NCBI GenBank assembly: GCA_013180625.2
Contig: SNVD02014651.1
Span: forward strand, 310,001 to 374,000
From: Boswellia sacra
Lineage: Eukaryota; Streptophyta; Magnoliopsida; Sapindales; Burseraceae
Reading direction: 5' to 3'
Length of the DNA stretch: 64,000 bases
In this document: positions 11,880-23,159 of the stretch, piece after piece
Layout: each line of letters begins with the position of its first letter
Position numbering within the stretch: position 1 is the first letter of the stretch
The notes under the pieces: model-generated
What the model saw: only the letters and a program-made list of their open reading frames with translations
Database searches by the model: none
Told to the model about the DNA's origin: nothing
Translations under genes and position numbers: made by a program

Positions 11880-13073
11880 GAATGGTGGTTATTTGTACAC
11901 TGATGGGAAGGCCAACCATTGATAATTCATAGGTGTGCTACCTATCATGAGTTGGTTGACTGTATTAGTATTGAAATGGGTTGGGATCTTCGTAAGCATA
12001 ACATGACTTTAGAGGTTCAATTTGCTTTTAAGGGTGTTCTGCCAATGCTGACTCCTATTGAGACTGACAAAGATTTTTTCTTTTATACAACATTGTTTGG
12101 AGGACCAACAGTCATATACACCATTGATTTTCAAGTTGAAGATAGGGAGAAGCAAAGACACAGGTCAGGATCTGATGTAGTACGAAGGCGACAAAGTTCT
12201 TGTCATCCCTCTTTATTTCGCTCAGAAAATGGAAGCAACCAATTAAGTAAGTCCACTCCTATTTGTGCACAACCACAATTCAATGATGACGTTGGCATTT
12301 AGTTTGAGCAATATTCAGGACATGTAGGGCAGAAGTCAGTTAGGGTGTTAGATGAAAATAAGGAAGGGGTGTGCCCCCGTCAATGCCATTGAGATTAGTA
12401 TGTCATCTCGATAGCATTAGAGAGTTTGAGAGTTTAGGCAATATTGATATTAACAATGCTAGTGATGATGTTAATGATAACGATGGTGGTGATGAAGATT
12501 ATGATGATGGTAGTGATGATGTTAGTGAGAACGGCGACGATGAGAATGATGATTGCACTGTTCGTATTGAAGATTTGGGTAAGGGTTTGAATGATGTTAT
12601 TATTGATGGGCAGGATGTAGACGGTTCACATTTTGATAATGATGAACAGACAGAGATCTTGAATGATGTAAACCAGGATGTGCCGTTTACCATTCCTTCT
12701 CCAAATCACTCTACACCTATGCCTCCACTACATGGACATCAACAAGATCCAGTGTCGTATAATGAGCCGAGAATTGATGCAAATTCTATGCATGAAGAAG
12801 CTAATTGGGCTCTGAAAATGACAGCCGTCGGGCTAACACATTTAAATGGATGCCGCCTATTGTGCATTCATCTCCGTAGTTGGCGATGATGCTTCATCGT
12901 TTGTAGTTGATGGGATTGAGGTTGCAGTTGGGCAGATGTTTAACAGCAAAACTGAGCTTTGTGAGAAGTTATCAAATTTGGCATTATGACGCAACTTTCA
13001 ATTCAAGGTGATGAACTCTAACGCAACAAGGTTTGAGGTTGTATATCGTGTTGAATCTTATAAATGGTGTTTG
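11880..13073 (+). pseudogene. mudrA transposase of MULE-1, N-terminal part
   Basis: The translation at 11919-12302 (VIIHRCATYHELVDCISI..., then EVQFAF and FFFYTTLFGGP) fits the PB1-like N-terminal domain of MULE transposases. A long Asp/Asn/Gly-rich acidic linker follows (12430-12690), also usual for these proteins. The start of the MuDR DNA-binding domain (VAVGQMFNSKTELCEKL; FEVVYR; YKWC) is at about 12915-13068. Stops and at least two frame changes separate the pieces. Translation is cut exactly at 13073 by an LTR-like insertion and resumes at 14824. An upstream ATG at about 11884 is followed by an early stop, so no certain start remains. Confidence 0.8.
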
Positions 13074-13390
13074 TGTTGACCCAGGTATGGCAACCCAAGA
13101 GGGGGGGTGAATTGGGTTTTTATTTATAAAAACGGATTTAGAAAACTTTTCTTGAAAGATCAAAATTATTTTACTCTTTCTTTGAAAATAAAGGTGAAGA
13201 AGATGAAAATAGAATGCAATAAAGAGAATAGCAATAAAGAACAATCACAAGTGCAAGTAAATATAAAGAGATAGGGATAGAGAGAGTGCAAACTCAATTT
13301 ACGTGATTCGGCAAACCTTGCCTACGTCCACGGGCTCCTAGCTCCACGAGCTAAGCTTTCCACTAAGTTGTAGAAATCTTTACAACTTGC

Positions 13391-13610
13391 TTGATGAACA
13401 ACCTCACCAAGACTTTTTCTTCAACCCTTGATAACACCACACCAAGAGTTCTTCTTGATGAACAACCTCACCAAGACAACTTCCTTCAACCCTTGATAAC
13501 ACCACACCAAGAGTTCTTCTTGATGAACAACCTCACCAAGGCAAATTCCTTCAACTCTTGATAACATCACACCAAGAGTTCTTCTTGATAAACAACCTCA
13601 CCAACGAAAG
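13391..13610 (+). repeat. tandem repeat, 64-65 bp x 3.4
   Basis: Copies start with TTGATGAACAACCTCACCAA at 13391, 13455, 13520 and (TTGATAAAC variant) 13585. They are highly similar, so the array is fairly young compared with its surroundings. Confidence 0.95.
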
Positions 13611-13889
13611 AGTTCTCTCAAGGATAACTTTTATCCTGTACAAGAAGATCTCACTCTCACCACAATACAAGAACAAAGTAAAATTTTACAATAAGAGTAC
13701 AACTCTCTTCAAAGAGTAGATAAAGAATATAAAACTCTCTAGACTTGATATATCTCTTATTTTTTGCTTGATAAAATGCTTCTCTTGCTCTTACTGAATG
13801 CATGGGAGAAGGGCTCCTTTTATAGGCAAATAGGATGAACTTAATCAAGTGAAGACACCATCTCCAAATTTTCTGCCCACCATAAAAAC

Positions 13890-14600
13890 TGTAATTTTGT
13901 CTGCCATTTTTGTCAATGTTCCATTTGAAATTTGAAAATTTGCAAAACATAAAAATCTGCACATTTGAATAAGCTTTCCAACGCATCAAGAATCAAGTCA
14001 TTTGGATATCTGTAGCTCAAGATATGGCCAAAACACCATTCGGTGCTCATGTGACTTAATTTTTCTTCCTTGTGTCAGTCCACCGAATTGAATGATAATT
14101 CTGTCAGCATTCTGTTTGAAATTTGAATTTCTTCAAAACATAAAAGATCTTCATATTTGAATAAGCTTTCCAAAACATTAAGAATCAAAGAATTTGGATA
14201 TGGCCAAAACACCATTCAGTGCTCATGTGAGTTGAGTTTTCTTCCTTGTGTCAGTCTACCGAATTGCATGTCAATTATGTCAGCCTTCCATTTAAAATTT
14301 GAATTTCTTCAAAACACATGAAATGTGCCTCATTATGTCCTCTTTCCAATGCCATAAGAATCAAGTTATTTTGATTTTTCTAGCTTAATATATGTCCAAA
14401 AGAGTGTTCGATGCTCATGTCAGCTGCTTCTATTTGTCTTTCAAATTGCATGATCATTTGGACAACCTTACACTTGAAATTTAAATTTCTTTAAAACATA
14501 TGAAATGTTATAAATTGAGTAAGCTTTCCAAAGGCTTAAGAATCATGTCATTTGGACATTTGTAGAGAAATATATGACCAATTGATTGAACATTACTCAT
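13890..14600 (+). repeat. four diverged ~165-190-bp repeats in the solo LTR
   Basis: The text 'aagctttccaa...aagaatca...ttggat...atggccaaaacaccattcggtgctcatgt' recurs from about 13950, 14155, 14340 and 14520, with the linking 'gaaatttgaatttcttcaaaacat' block. The fourth copy is the most diverged. Confidence 0.8.
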
Positions 14601-14818
14601 ATGTCACATTCCTTGAATCAAACCTTGTTCTTAAACTTTGGTGCCTTTAATATGTAGTCTTCTTCTTAGCTTCAACACTTCATTTTAATAAGCCTCTTCT
14701 TGATTTTACAATTATTTCAATGATATTACTCTTGCATATAAATAAACATGTTAGTAAATCACAATGAATCAATGTGTATTGTTATCATCAAAATTATCAT
14801 GTAGCCTTAGGGCTAACA

Positions 14819-16345
14819 GTTTGCATGCCACAAAGGTAGCCGATTCATATTTCTTCAAAATGAAAAAGTATAAGAACCATCACACTTGTTCTAGAGCCAG
14901 ATTTCACCCAAATCACAAGCAGGCAATTGCACATGTCATTGACAAACATATTAAGAGCAAATTCATTGAGGCATCAAGAATATATCGTCCGAAGGATATT
15001 ATGTTTGATATTCAGGAGTCATTGGGTGTTAATATCACATACAACAAGTCATGGAGGGAAAAGGAGGCAACTTTGCAAGAACTTCACGGATCTCATGAGG
15101 AATCATTCACAGTACTCCCCCAGTACATATACATGATTGAGAAAGCAAACTCGGGGACCAAAAGGACTTTAGAAATTGATGACAACAACCATTTCAGATA
15201 CTTTTTCATGAGTATGGGGGCCTCTATTGCTGGATTTGCATCGACAATCAGACCAGTTATCGCAATTGATGGATCTTTTTTGAAAGGGAAATATAGAGGT
15301 ACATTGTTTTTGGCTTCTTGTATGGATGAAAATAAACAAATATACCCCTCGGCATTTGGAGTTAGGCATTCTGAAAATGATGAGTCGTGGAACTGTTTCG
15401 TGAGACAGTTATGTGATCATGTAGTACAAAATGTTCGAGATCTTATTTTCATTTCTGACCGTCATCGTAGCATTGAACGAGCTGTTGTAAAAGTTTTTCC
15501 TGATGCACTGCATGGATTGTGCACTCATCATTTGAAGGGTAACTTGAAGGCAATGTTCAAGGACAAGACTTTGTTGGATATACACTCCCGAGCTGCAAGG
15601 ACATATCATTGTGCTGATTTCAACTATAATATGTGACAATTTGAATCTTATATACCTGCAGCAGCAATTTATCTTTGAGAGATCGGAGTCAATAAATAGG
15701 CACATTAATCATTTCATGGCCGACGGTATAGCATAATGACAACAAATATTGCTGAGTCGATGAACAGCTGCTTGCGGCATCCAAGATTCCTTTCGGTTAC
15801 GTTGTTAGCAGATTATTGCTGGGCGAACTTGCAGCAATGGTTCTATGAGCATTGAGAGTTATTTGCTAACTCATAATTATATCTCTCGTCGTGGGCTAAC
15901 AAATTGATGAAGGAGCATTTAAAGGAGGGCAAACGTATGCGGGTTAGTGGTATCTCTCTGATTACGTATGAGGTGAGAGGCAACAACCATGTCAACGTCG
16001 TTGACATGCACGCTCAGACATGCACGTACAGGGTGTTTGATCTAGACCAACTTCCGTTTGCACAAACGTATGAACCTTTTAACGTGCCATGAGTATTGTG
16101 CCCATTGGTATACAACTGAAACACTACTACATGCATATGCTATGCCAGTTGTTCCTGTTGGAGTTAGTAAGGATTGGATTGTTCCAGTCATGAGGAGACC
16201 GGCCGGTCGTCCTTAGAGGAATTGAATCCCTTTCATTGGTGAGTCTAGCCGTCTTGAAATTGCGAGTAGTGTGAAAGTGCTGGGCACAATCGTCAGACTT
16301 GCCAAAACCTAGTTTCACTTCATGACAATGGATGATGTCTGTCAA
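14819..16345 (+). pseudogene. mudrA transposase of MULE-1, catalytic and C-terminal part
   Basis: This is the continuation after the insertion. The end of the MuDR DNA-binding domain (THTC-like HHTCSRARF) is at about 14880. The DDE core follows in one open stretch to 15636: VIAIDGSFLKGKYRG (first Asp) and FISDRHRSIERAV (second Asp), then the CTHHLKGN box. After a stop at 15634 come TTNIAESMN (third acidic region) and VNVVDMHAQTCTYRVFDL. The last of these is the SWIM zinc finger with later ligands changed (LPFAQT instead of the usual C-x-H). A decayed CCHC knuckle (GHNRQTC) lies near 16281. The gene has several stops and cannot make transposase. Confidence 0.88.
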
Positions 16346-16362
16346 ATGTACGCAATGGGTTT

Positions 16363-16710
16363 TTTTTGGTAAGTAATATTATTTCTTTGCTCTAACCGAT
16401 GTAGTCTATTTATTTTATTCCGTTGGAGACTAGTTCAAATGAATAACTTTCAATTATGTGCTTTAGTCTATGTATACGACTTTGTCGAATCAAGTTTTGA
16501 GGTTGACTTTGTCCAAATCCAACTAGCATTTTCATCTGCTTTAACGTCAACCTCAAAACTTGATTCGACAAAGTCGTATACATATAGTGTATTTTCTCTA
16601 TGTAATATTATTTGTTTGGTCTAAGTGATGTAGTTTATTTATTTTATTCCATCGGAGGCTAGTTCAAATGAACAAACTTTAATTTATGTGTTCTTGTCAA
16701 TGTACAAAAC
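16363..16710 (+). repeat. direct repeat (~110 bp x 2) flanking a perfect hairpin
   Basis: 16363-16475 and 16598-16710 are similar along their length, with a shared ttatttattttattcc block and 'ctagttcaaatgaa' text. Between them lies a perfect inverted repeat. Confidence 0.75.
16469..16584. repeat. perfect 39-bp inverted repeat (hairpin, 38-nt loop)
   Basis: The left arm 16469-16507 is the exact reverse complement of the right arm 16546-16584. The arms carry CGACTTTGTCGA. No target duplication is seen at its ends, so it is not shown to be a mobile element. Confidence 0.95.
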
Positions 16711-16884
16711 ATTCATGTATGAAACATTCATTTATGTGCTTCGTCAATGTATAAAATATTCATGTATTAGACATTTATTTATGTGTTTCGTCAATGTATA
16801 TAACAAGTACGTACCCCTGTACATGAAAAAATGTGCTAGTATACAAAATATGTAACTATACAAAAATGTGTAAATATACACAAA

Positions 16885-17191
16885 TAGGGGTGTTCAATGG
16901 TCGGGTCGGGTCGGGTTTTTCAATATCCGATCACAACCCGATACTGTTGAAACCTGATTATTTTAACCCGATTCGGGTTACTATTCAATACCGACCCGAT
17001 AAAAACCCGATCAACCCGATCGGGTTTAATTTAATTTGACCGAATATCTAAACCCGATTTGCAACCCGACACTGTTCAAACCCGATTTTTTTAACCCGAT
17101 TCGGGTCACTATTTAATACCAACCCGAAAAAAACCCGATCGGGTCGGGTCGGGTCGGGTTGGATCGGGTCGGGGATTTTTGAACACCCCTA
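16885..17191. mobile_element. hAT-type MITE (307 bp), RGGTCGGGT-rich
   Basis: The ends are TAGGGGTGTTCA and TGAACACCCCTA, with a perfect 8-bp target duplication TACACAAA at 16877-16884 and 17192-17199. The interior is built of GGTCGGGT and ACCCGA runs that can fold on each other. Another member of the family lies at 41767-42091. Confidence 0.95.
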
Positions 17192-17311
17192 TACACAAAC
17201 GTGTATCTCTACAAAAATTTGTAAATATACAAAAATGTGTATCACTAAAAAAAATGTGTAACATGTACGACAAAATAATAGGACAACACGTCTATCATGC
17301 ATGGCACAAAA

Positions 17312-18847
17312 TCATGGTAGAGTTGTGCTATGCTGCGGCTGAACATCTGCTAACAAAACGTCGACAGGCCCTATGGTGGCAACATCCGTTAGCTCAACAT
17401 TAGCAGGCCCTGTGGTGGTCGTACCATCGGTAGGCATAACATCGGCAGACCCTATGATGGCCGCAACAATGGCAAGCATAACATCGATAGGCCCTGTGTA
17501 GGCCACAGTATCGGTAGGCCCTGTGGTGGCCAAGATAGCCTCCTCTACCTATGGAAGAAAGCGATAAGCCCAAAGCTATAACGCCATTCTTTGTCTATGG
17601 AAATTGTACGTGAATGCCTTCATGGCTGCTAGTGGAACGCCCCCCGTTAAGAACTCCATGTACTTCAAACAGTACACGCCACATGCTCCTCCTTAGCCTC
17701 CTATTGTGGCACCTGGGTCGAGTCCTCGATGCGCTCAACATCGTATGGGGTTGTGGGGTAGTGAGGAAGACTGTAAACATCCATTGACACCATACGAGGT
17801 ATCAACTCTGCAAGGCACCAGACTGCATCTTTGAATGTGTCGATGGAATTGTACGCAAAATATGAGTCATATATGATTATGACATGGCGATTCAAATCCT
17901 CGATTTCCACCCAATTTTCATCGCCGATTTTAACAGGGACAGAGAGCTGAAAAGAAAATTGAGAATATGAAAATCAATGACAACATTTTGATTAAAACAG
18001 CACATACTAACACATTGAATATAAATGTACTCACGTTGTCCACATCGACCCATGGTCGTCTAATAAGGGGCATCTCCCCAAGGACAAACAGAACCACGTC
18101 AGCTTCATTCACCCAGTTAATCTCATCCAGTCTGTCTGAGTATAGTGTCCACAACGATTGCACTTTTAATTGCAATTTCATGATTATGGTTAGCACATTA
18201 AAGGAATAAAAAATTAACTATAAATTCAGATGTTTTGCAAATACCTACCCAGAAAGTGGTGCCTAGGAAAGCAAACCTCTGGACACCTGCTGCGCCCATA
18301 TCGCGAGCTCTACAATGTAACATCTACAAGTAGCTATCAATATGCTGCATATAGTAATAGTAGTCAATAAATATTGCAATAGTATATGGTCTAGTTTGTC
18401 AAAGACGACAAGGAGTTAAACAAACCTCAGATGCAAGCCACTATGTTGGCGTCATCAATGTGTTGAAGAACTCACAACTAGCGATGCAAACGCCCAAATT
18501 AATATCACCCGACTCCTCCTCCTTCCACACATCGAAGCTGATGCAATCAGTAGCTAGTATGGGGGCATGTGGGTCAAATAATGGAACTCGAGTCCATAGG
18601 ATGCCACTAGATACATTCTCTATATCCTGTGTTGCAGGCTCGCAAGGCTGTACGGAGGGCTCATCGGTGGGCTGAAGATATGATCCCTCTGCGGCTAAAC
18701 AATCGGGGCCTCTGGCTATACATGCTGATTGTCAGAGGCTTTCTCATGTGGCTCAACCCTCGCTCGCTTTCTACTCGGTGGACTGACAAAAGGGCTCCGT
18801 TTATACTTTCTCGGAAATAGTCATTGACCTCGACACGAAATAAAGCC
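17312..18847 (-). pseudogene. Ulp1-like (C48) cysteine protease captured by MULE-1, 3' part
   Basis: Read on the minus strand, the text has an Arg/Lys-rich, NLS-like segment (RKYKRSPFVSPPSRKRARV) near 18720-18805, then INLGVCIASCEFFNTLM... at about 18440-18520. The core NWVEIEDL...HVIIIYDSYF is at 17860-17925 and the catalytic-Cys motif GGACGVYCLKYMEF at about 17650-17700 (Cys codon 17681-17683). These match the H-D-C order of Ulp1/SENP proteases, which cleave SUMO. Asn stands where the catalytic His should be, and stops and frame changes separate the parts. The C-terminal extension (17312-17533) is Thr/Gly/Asp-rich. ULP-like genes inside MULEs are a known plant phenomenon. It converges with mudrA. 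The Athila element at 18848 cuts it, and its 5' part lies at 29869. Confidence 0.75.
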
Positions 18848-20214
18848 TGACACATCCGAAAAAGAATTGCCTCCCAAGTATAGGAGTGTCGAAGTAATAA
18901 ACCCAGTGAGACTGGGGTCTATCCACGAGGAAGGGAATTTAAACGCTATAAACTATAAAGTAAGCAAATATGATATGGATGATTCAAAGAGATGACAAGA
19001 TAATATCAACAAATATAGGTAAGAACAAGTTCGTAAATAATAAATGAGAATCACACAAGAGAAATCAACACAATAATAATGAAAGCTAAGGTTAGGAGAT
19101 CCGCCCTTGATATTTCAAATAAGGATAAACAACCCGTTTTAGTTATATGAATTGTATTTGCTTCGTTACCAATATTTATACCACTTCTTATAAATGGGTT
19201 CAAGCATCCAATATGTCAATCTCCATATGTCTACAACAAATCAAAGTTCCTAACTAGATTCATGTCGGTAAGGAAGAACCATACGACATCTAGAAAGGAT
19301 CTAAGCATTTGATGTGCCAAGGATTATCGACAATGGATCAAGACCTCCACTTTACAAGTGGTGTCAAGATTGATTAGAGAAATAAATATAAATCATATAA
19401 ACAACACAAGATTATGATTATTAAGCACATATTAAAGGGTTAGAGAATCCTTACTCTCATATCAAGGGTTTCACCCTTTCACCTTAGCAAGAGAGAAATT
19501 AGAAAGACATTATAAAAGAAAGGAAACAAATTGTAAGAAAAAGAAGATTTATTAATAGCATAAAAACATAAGAGAGAAACACAATACAAGATCCCAGCAA
19601 AGGCCAAGATGCCTTAATGGGTCACAAGGCACCTCTATTTATAGATACATTCAGGGGCAAACTTGTCAAATTACAATGGAATAATTGTCAAATATTAGAT
19701 GCACCAACTTTAACAATTGGGGTAATTAGGTGAACCGACTTTGACCACCGATTTTGACATTGAATTTTTGAGAATTTTAATCATATGTCTTCATGACAAT
19801 CGTAGATATTTCTCTTAGCTTTCTATAACATCTTGATTCATATGATTTGGATACGTATTCTGAGAGATATGGTTAAAATACTGAGGCATGGTCAGGCTGG
19901 GTCGAAACTGCAGATGGGTTCACTTCAAGCCCATTTTTGGTCCATTAAGAGCCCGAATTTGATGATGCTTCTGAAATACAATCTTGTAAATAATTTAATC
20001 AGCTTTCCAAAACAATAAGATTTGTACCATTATGATCTATAAATAGAGAGTAATGCCTATTTTATCAAACCTGTAACAAAACCAAAATTAAGAGGAAGTT
20101 AATTCCAAATATGCAAAGACTACAAATATGCTTAAGTTGGGGAATTTAATGACACTATTAATGCAATATGATGAGCTAAGCTCTTATTAAACATACATAT
20201 TTAAGTGTTCATCA
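18848..20214 (-). repeat. 3' LTR of the Athila-type element
   Basis: 1,367 bp, nearly the same as 28497-29863. For the minus-strand element this is the downstream LTR. The small frame at 19833-20018 has a twin at 29482-29667 in the other LTR and is not a gene. Confidence 0.95.
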
Positions 20215-20228
20215 CACCCCCAACCAGC
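20215..20228 (-). other. polypurine tract
   Basis: The minus strand reads GCTGGTTGGGGGTG directly before the 3' LTR. This is the plus-strand primer position for the element. Confidence 0.75.
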
Positions 20229-20500
20229 TTATTGCTAGTCCCTAGCAATTAAAGTGTTATTATTTAGAAGTGATTTATAGAATTTTACATCCAAGGTGGT
20301 CATTATTGCACTCTCCTTTATTTTATCCAAATAAACAAACTCTCAACCGATTTTTTTTTAATGACTCATGTTTCCTTCAATCAAGATATCAATAAACCTT
20401 CTTTTTGTGCTCAGTCGACACATGACTATGGGGCTTATTAGAAAGAAGCCATATCGGTTCTAATATTTGTTAAGGTTAACAACTTAGGTAGGGGGCATTC

Positions 20501-20502
<2 letters not shown>

Positions 20503-20551
<49 letters not shown>
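20503..20551. repeat. (AT)n microsatellite followed by T-run
   Basis: About 48 bp of pure AT alternation, then about 18 T. Confidence 0.97.
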
Positions 20552-20567
<16 letters not shown>

Positions 20568-20579
20568 CGAAAGAATGCA

Positions 20580-20870
20580 TCTTTAACCCATGTAACGAGC
20601 CTTAGGCTAATGACTCCCAGACCAGTTGGCCTTAGGGCATTAGGTGTTAAGACACCCCTTCGAGCTTAACGATTCAGGTTGCCGATGCTTTATTTTTGCT
20701 TAGAAACTTGTGGATAGTGCAATGTTCAATCCCATTAAGCTTTCTCCTTAATCCATGTAGCGAGCTTTGGACCAATAGCTACCAAACCAATTGGTCTTAG
20801 AGTATTAGGTGTTGAGGCACCCTTCAGGCTTAATTGCTCGAATTAAGGAGGCTACGAGACCAAACTTATT
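20580..20870. repeat. ~170-bp direct repeat in the 3' internal region
   Basis: The block with 'ccatgta-cgagc...attaggtgtt-ag-caccc-tt' at 20580-20700 recurs at 20752-20860 with about 80% identity by eye. The rest of 20229-21542 is non-coding as far as I can see. Confidence 0.8.
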
Positions 20871-21542
20871 CACAATTGCTCTTTTTTTTTTTGCTTTCAC
20901 TTTTTTTTTTACTTTCCCCTTCCTTTTGTTGTTATCCTAAACAAAATAAAAGAACTCAAATATTGCAATATTTCATTTTGCCACCCACAATCATGTATCA
21001 AGGTATCTGTGTGTGTGAAGAAAGGTTCATGAATACTTACTTAACAAGTACATAAGCACACAGTTTATTAAATGATAATGTTGTGAGAGTTCATAGATTT
21101 GAATAATTCAAAGTGAAATGAATAAGACTTCCTTGTTATAAAATTCAAAAATCAATACTAAATAATATCAAGTTAGCTAAAATGAGTTCACAAAATCAAA
21201 ATAAAATGATAAATTGGTTAGAATGGGTTTCAAGAGTTCAAACTGGTCCTCCTTACTCTGCCATTCCTGACCCAGAATGCGTCTCAAGAGGATTTGAACT
21301 CCTTACGCCGCACTATGAATCTAATTACTAACTCGCTTTTTTTTTCATGAAAAAGAAAATTTAAAACATACTTATGTCTACTATCCTTCCCCCACCCCCC
21401 CAACCAAATGAAACATTATCCTTAATGTTTAAATGTAGAGAGATAAAGTATAAGAGACATTACTTGAAGCTTCTGTTATTCAAGAGAGATGATCTGGAAG
21501 ACTTATAAAATGCTAAAAATAAAAGACAAGAAAAGAAAAAAA

Positions 21543-22193
21543 TTACAAACGGAGATTTAGATCCAATTTGCACTTTTTGTTTTGCCCTCCTAACCAATTA
21601 ATTTGAGTACTAGCAGGGTCAGGTTCATACTCAACTGCTTGTAATTTCTCGAGTAACTCACCAGCAGAAGTGGCAGAAACAAAGATCTGTCAAGCCGAAT
21701 GAGGGATAAAATTTTGTTCCACAGCTGCATCAACAAAACTTATTAAAGGATCAAAGAAATTGTTAACATTCAACAAACCTATAGGTTTTTGATGGAGATT
21801 CAGTTGGGCCCAAGAGGCAATTTGAAAAGTTTCTTCAAGAGCACCAAAGCCACCTAGTAAAGCAATAAAAGCATCTGAATTGATGAGTACATGTGCCATG
21901 TGTTCATGCATAGAGGAGACTTGTAACTCATGCCCAACCATTTTTCCAACAATGCTTTCTATAGCCAAAGCTTTAGGAATAACTCCTAAAACTTGACTAC
22001 CTCCTACACGTGCAGCTCTTGACATATAACCCATTAACCCGAGGCTACCTCCCCCATAAACCACATGAATCTTTCTTTCAGCCAGTAGTCTACCAAGATA
22101 ATTTGCTGCCTTGACAAACTCTTCACTTTTACCCGGTCAAGATCCATAAAATACACTTATCTTTTAGATTCAATGTTTTGAAGTTCCCTCCAT
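21543..22193 (-). pseudogene. LOG-like: intron-less LOG (cytokinin riboside 5'-monophosphate phosphoribohydrolase) copy inside the retrotransposon
   Basis: The frame runs from ATG (22191-22193) to TAA (21543-21545), 217 codons, the usual LOG length. Conserved parts read in order: SVFYGS-PGKS, HVVYGGGSLGLMG, GVIPKAL, SSMHEHMAH, DAFIALLGGFGALEETFQIASWAQL, HQKPIGLLNV, FFDPLISFVDAAVE, then a VSATSAGELLEKL C-terminus. The family signature P-G-G-x-G-T-x-x-E is here L-G-G-F-G-A-L-E, so it is altered but keeps the Gly and Glu positions. Four in-frame stops are present (two near the N-terminus, one in the GS-PG loop, one where Arg is expected before QIFVSA). Plant LOG genes normally have several introns and this copy has none, which points to capture as cDNA. 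LOG enzymes release active cytokinin bases. It has the same orientation as the element. Confidence 0.85.
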
Positions 22194-22511
22194 GTTTATG
22201 CAACTCTCTAACTATGTGTAAAGAACAGAACAAGAGATGTGGTATTTATGAAGTGCAAAAAGGTATGTTAATGATTACATCTATATAGGTAGCTCGGTTG
22301 TTTGTTGAAAAAGTTGACAATAATGCATAAAAACTCAAAAAAAGATGATGAAATGAGACATCATAAGTCAAACAAAAGACACAAATTCAAAAATGACAGC
22401 TATAAGGAATTAAAATTCAAAAATGATGGCACGCATGCATATGTATAGGTAGTTGTGACTGTGGCTCACATCTTCCTCTGGTTTCACGTCCAGAAATGGC
22501 TTAAACACCTT

Positions 22512-23105
22512 CTATGAGTTGGGGATATGCTTCCTATCCAGTTTTCTTATAAACTGGCAAACATGATCGTTTTGAGTCAGATTCCCAAGACTATAGCGTT
22601 CCTGCTCATCTTGGAATTGTGTCCACAAATTAAAAATTTCACGCTGCACAAGTCCGCAAGAATACATCTCAAGAGTCATTCGGATATCATCCAAAGACTC
22701 CCTACTCAGTCCATTCTTGATGAAATGTAGTTTATCCTCTCGATTATTAGAGAAATATCCCAAGGAGCGGCAACGCTAGTTACAAGTCCATCTTACACAT
22801 TTGGGACAAACTTGTAACCTTTTCACTCATCGCTTTTTGGCGTAAGAGCTTTTTCCCATACCTGGCATGTGAGAAACAAAATTATCTGAAAATTCATAAG
22901 AAAATCAAACCTTGGCTTCAATTAACCATCTTACTTTGACAGGCATACCCTTATGCATCAACATCCTTATTCTTTCTGCACGAGCTTTGTAAATTTTAAG
23001 AAAATCATGTGGAGAAAGAGAGGGAAAATGTTTATGCAGATTTGAGAGAAGGGTGTCCATGTGAAAATGCGAGAAAAGAAAGGAAAATGAATGCAAGGTG
23101 AGCAA
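22512..23105 (-). pseudogene. unrecognised ORF between integrase and LOG copy
   Basis: Two minus-strand pieces, 22905-23105 (66 aa) and 22512-22763 (83 aa), seem to belong together. The first has a basic helix-like segment (FLKIYKARAERIRMLMHKG) ending in WLIEAK. A possible intron (GT after WLIEAK, about 22915) may join it to text with a Cys-rich VCPKCVRWTC patch near 22770-22800 and stops. The second is rich in charged residues and ends RKLDRKHIPNS. I do not know the family. It occupies the place where Athila elements often carry an extra, env-like ORF, but I see no membrane segments here. Confidence 0.35.
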
Positions 23106-23159
23106 TAGTTTTTAGGGAACTGAAAAACCGACTGCCACTTGACCAGGAAAAATCAATCC

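Larger units (their letters stand above)
13074..14818. mobile_element. solo-LTR-like element (1,745 bp) inside mudrA
   Basis: The ends are TGTTGACCC and GGGCTAACA (TG...CA, imperfect terminal inverted repeat). A perfect 5-bp target duplication GTTTG flanks it at 13069-13073 and 14819-14823. There is no coding sequence. These are the marks of a single LTR left after recombination, or of a small non-autonomous LTR element. Removing it joins the mudrA reading frame exactly (YKWC... to ...HATKVAD). It contains two sets of internal tandem repeats. Confidence 0.85.

Noticed and set aside
13380..13620. CRISPR-like array
   Set aside because: The 64-65-bp units repeat along their whole length with no unique spacers, and this is plant nuclear DNA.
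19833..20018. 61-aa ORF, with a twin at 29482-29667
   Set aside because: Present in both LTRs of the Athila element. Its text is non-coding LTR.
21280..21345. tRNA-like TTCAAATCC text on the minus strand
   Set aside because: Only a B-box-like string. No A-box or cloverleaf was found.
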